Positions 36,773-36,994 of a DNA stretch of 36,994 bases are shown piece after piece; within the stretch, counting starts at the first letter, position 1; each line of letters starts with the position of its first letter. The position numbers and the translations under genes were made by a program. The notes under the pieces were generated by a model. The model was not told the DNA's origin, did no database searches, and was given only the letters and a program-made list of their open reading frames with translations. The stretch comes from Leptobacterium sp964389205 (lineage in GTDB: Bacteria > Bacteroidota > Bacteroidia > Flavobacteriales > Flavobacteriaceae), in contig CAYMDH010000038.1 in the NCBI GenBank assembly GCA_964389205.1, positions 1 through 36,994 of the forward strand, given 5' to 3'.

Positions 36773-36810
36773 AAAAGGTTTAAAATTTTTACATTTTAAA
36801 CCTTTTATAA
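36773..36810 (-). terminator. Hairpin, probable terminator of a gene beyond the right edge
   Basis: AAAAGGTTTAAAAT (36773-36786) pairs exactly with ATTTTAAACCTTTT (36793-36806) around a 6-nt loop. On the minus strand the stem ends in a T run, so it would end a minus-strand transcript entering from the right. It lies upstream of the DUF6515-like gene. Confidence 0.5.
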
Positions 36811-36994
36811 TTAACTTCCTTACTCTCTTTATAAACTGATTTTAATAGTAAAAGCGACTTAATTAAACCATCTTTACTTTACAAATACGTTTAATATACA
36901 AAGCAGATAATATATAACTTTTGACTAATTGTCTACTTGATAACCTGAGTTCGATTAATAAAAAGCGAGTTGATTAGTTTTAATAGATTGATAT
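36811..36994. other. Right-edge AT-rich region without a recognised gene
   Basis: No ORF of note was found. Near the edge GAGTTCGATTA (36947-36957) and GAGTTGATTAG (36967-36977) form an imperfect direct repeat with a 20-bp period. No tRNA fold is supported, although the first copy superficially resembles a T-arm. Confidence 0.35.

Noticed and set aside
36945..36960. Possible tRNA T-arm (GAGTTCGATTA)
   Set aside because: No acceptor, D-arm or anticodon arm can be folded around it.

Overview
The window looks like a piece of chromosome (perhaps one assembly contig) from a marine-type member of the Flavobacteriaceae (Bacteroidetes). The evidence is low GC (roughly one third), three exoproteins with type IX secretion (T9SS) C-terminal sorting signals, lipoproteins with a Cys-Gly/Asp-rich start, almost no Shine-Dalgarno sites, and several good matches to the Bacteroidetes -7 promoter box TAnnTTTG. 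No tRNA, rRNA, CRISPR array or phage module was seen.

Layout. (1) 1-102: a probable end of an IS21-like element, abutting a 5'-truncated and frameshifted T9SS exoprotein gene (103-4787), followed 2 bp later by a small FnIII-like lipoprotein gene. (2) 5733-8192: a T9SS type B exoprotein with a C-type lectin domain. (3) 8334-14372, minus strand: a fatty-acid beta-oxidation operon, marR-fadN-fadA-fadE, with a perfect 22-bp palindromic operator just upstream of the promoter; a separately terminated long-chain acyl-CoA ligase gene lies upstream of it. (4) 16566-19208: an 880-residue T9SS type A exoprotein. (5) 19331-27462: a two-component system (histidine kinase plus NtrC-type sigma-54 activator) divergent from a HlyD-type adaptor, ABC ATPase, FtsX/MacB-type permease and GIN/DUF2807 operon. 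A 24-bp near-palindrome and a -24/-12 promoter lie in the shared intergenic region, so regulator, binding site, promoter and target operon can all be proposed from sequence. (6) 27507-28172: a decayed 3' fragment of a class C beta-lactamase-like serine hydrolase. (7) 28182-31838: purL. (8) 32018-33989: a TetR regulator with an operator, a DsrE-like protein and a split-barrel flavin-type protein. (9) 34007-36729: an RsmB-like rRNA methyltransferase divergent from a BNR-repeat lipoprotein, and a DUF6515-like small lipoprotein.

How the genes work together. The acyl-CoA ligase activates fatty acids and FadE, FadN and FadA degrade the acyl-CoAs; MarR probably senses a pathway ligand. The sigma-54 block is a self-contained envelope-stress or export circuit of a type common in Bacteroidetes. 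The exoproteins are probably surface or secreted adhesion proteins; one has been inactivated by an insertion sequence and a one-base deletion. I did not find a clearly new defence or mobile system. The most informative observations are the complete sigma-54/UAS circuit, the MarR operator on a fadNAE-type operon, and the two decayed loci.
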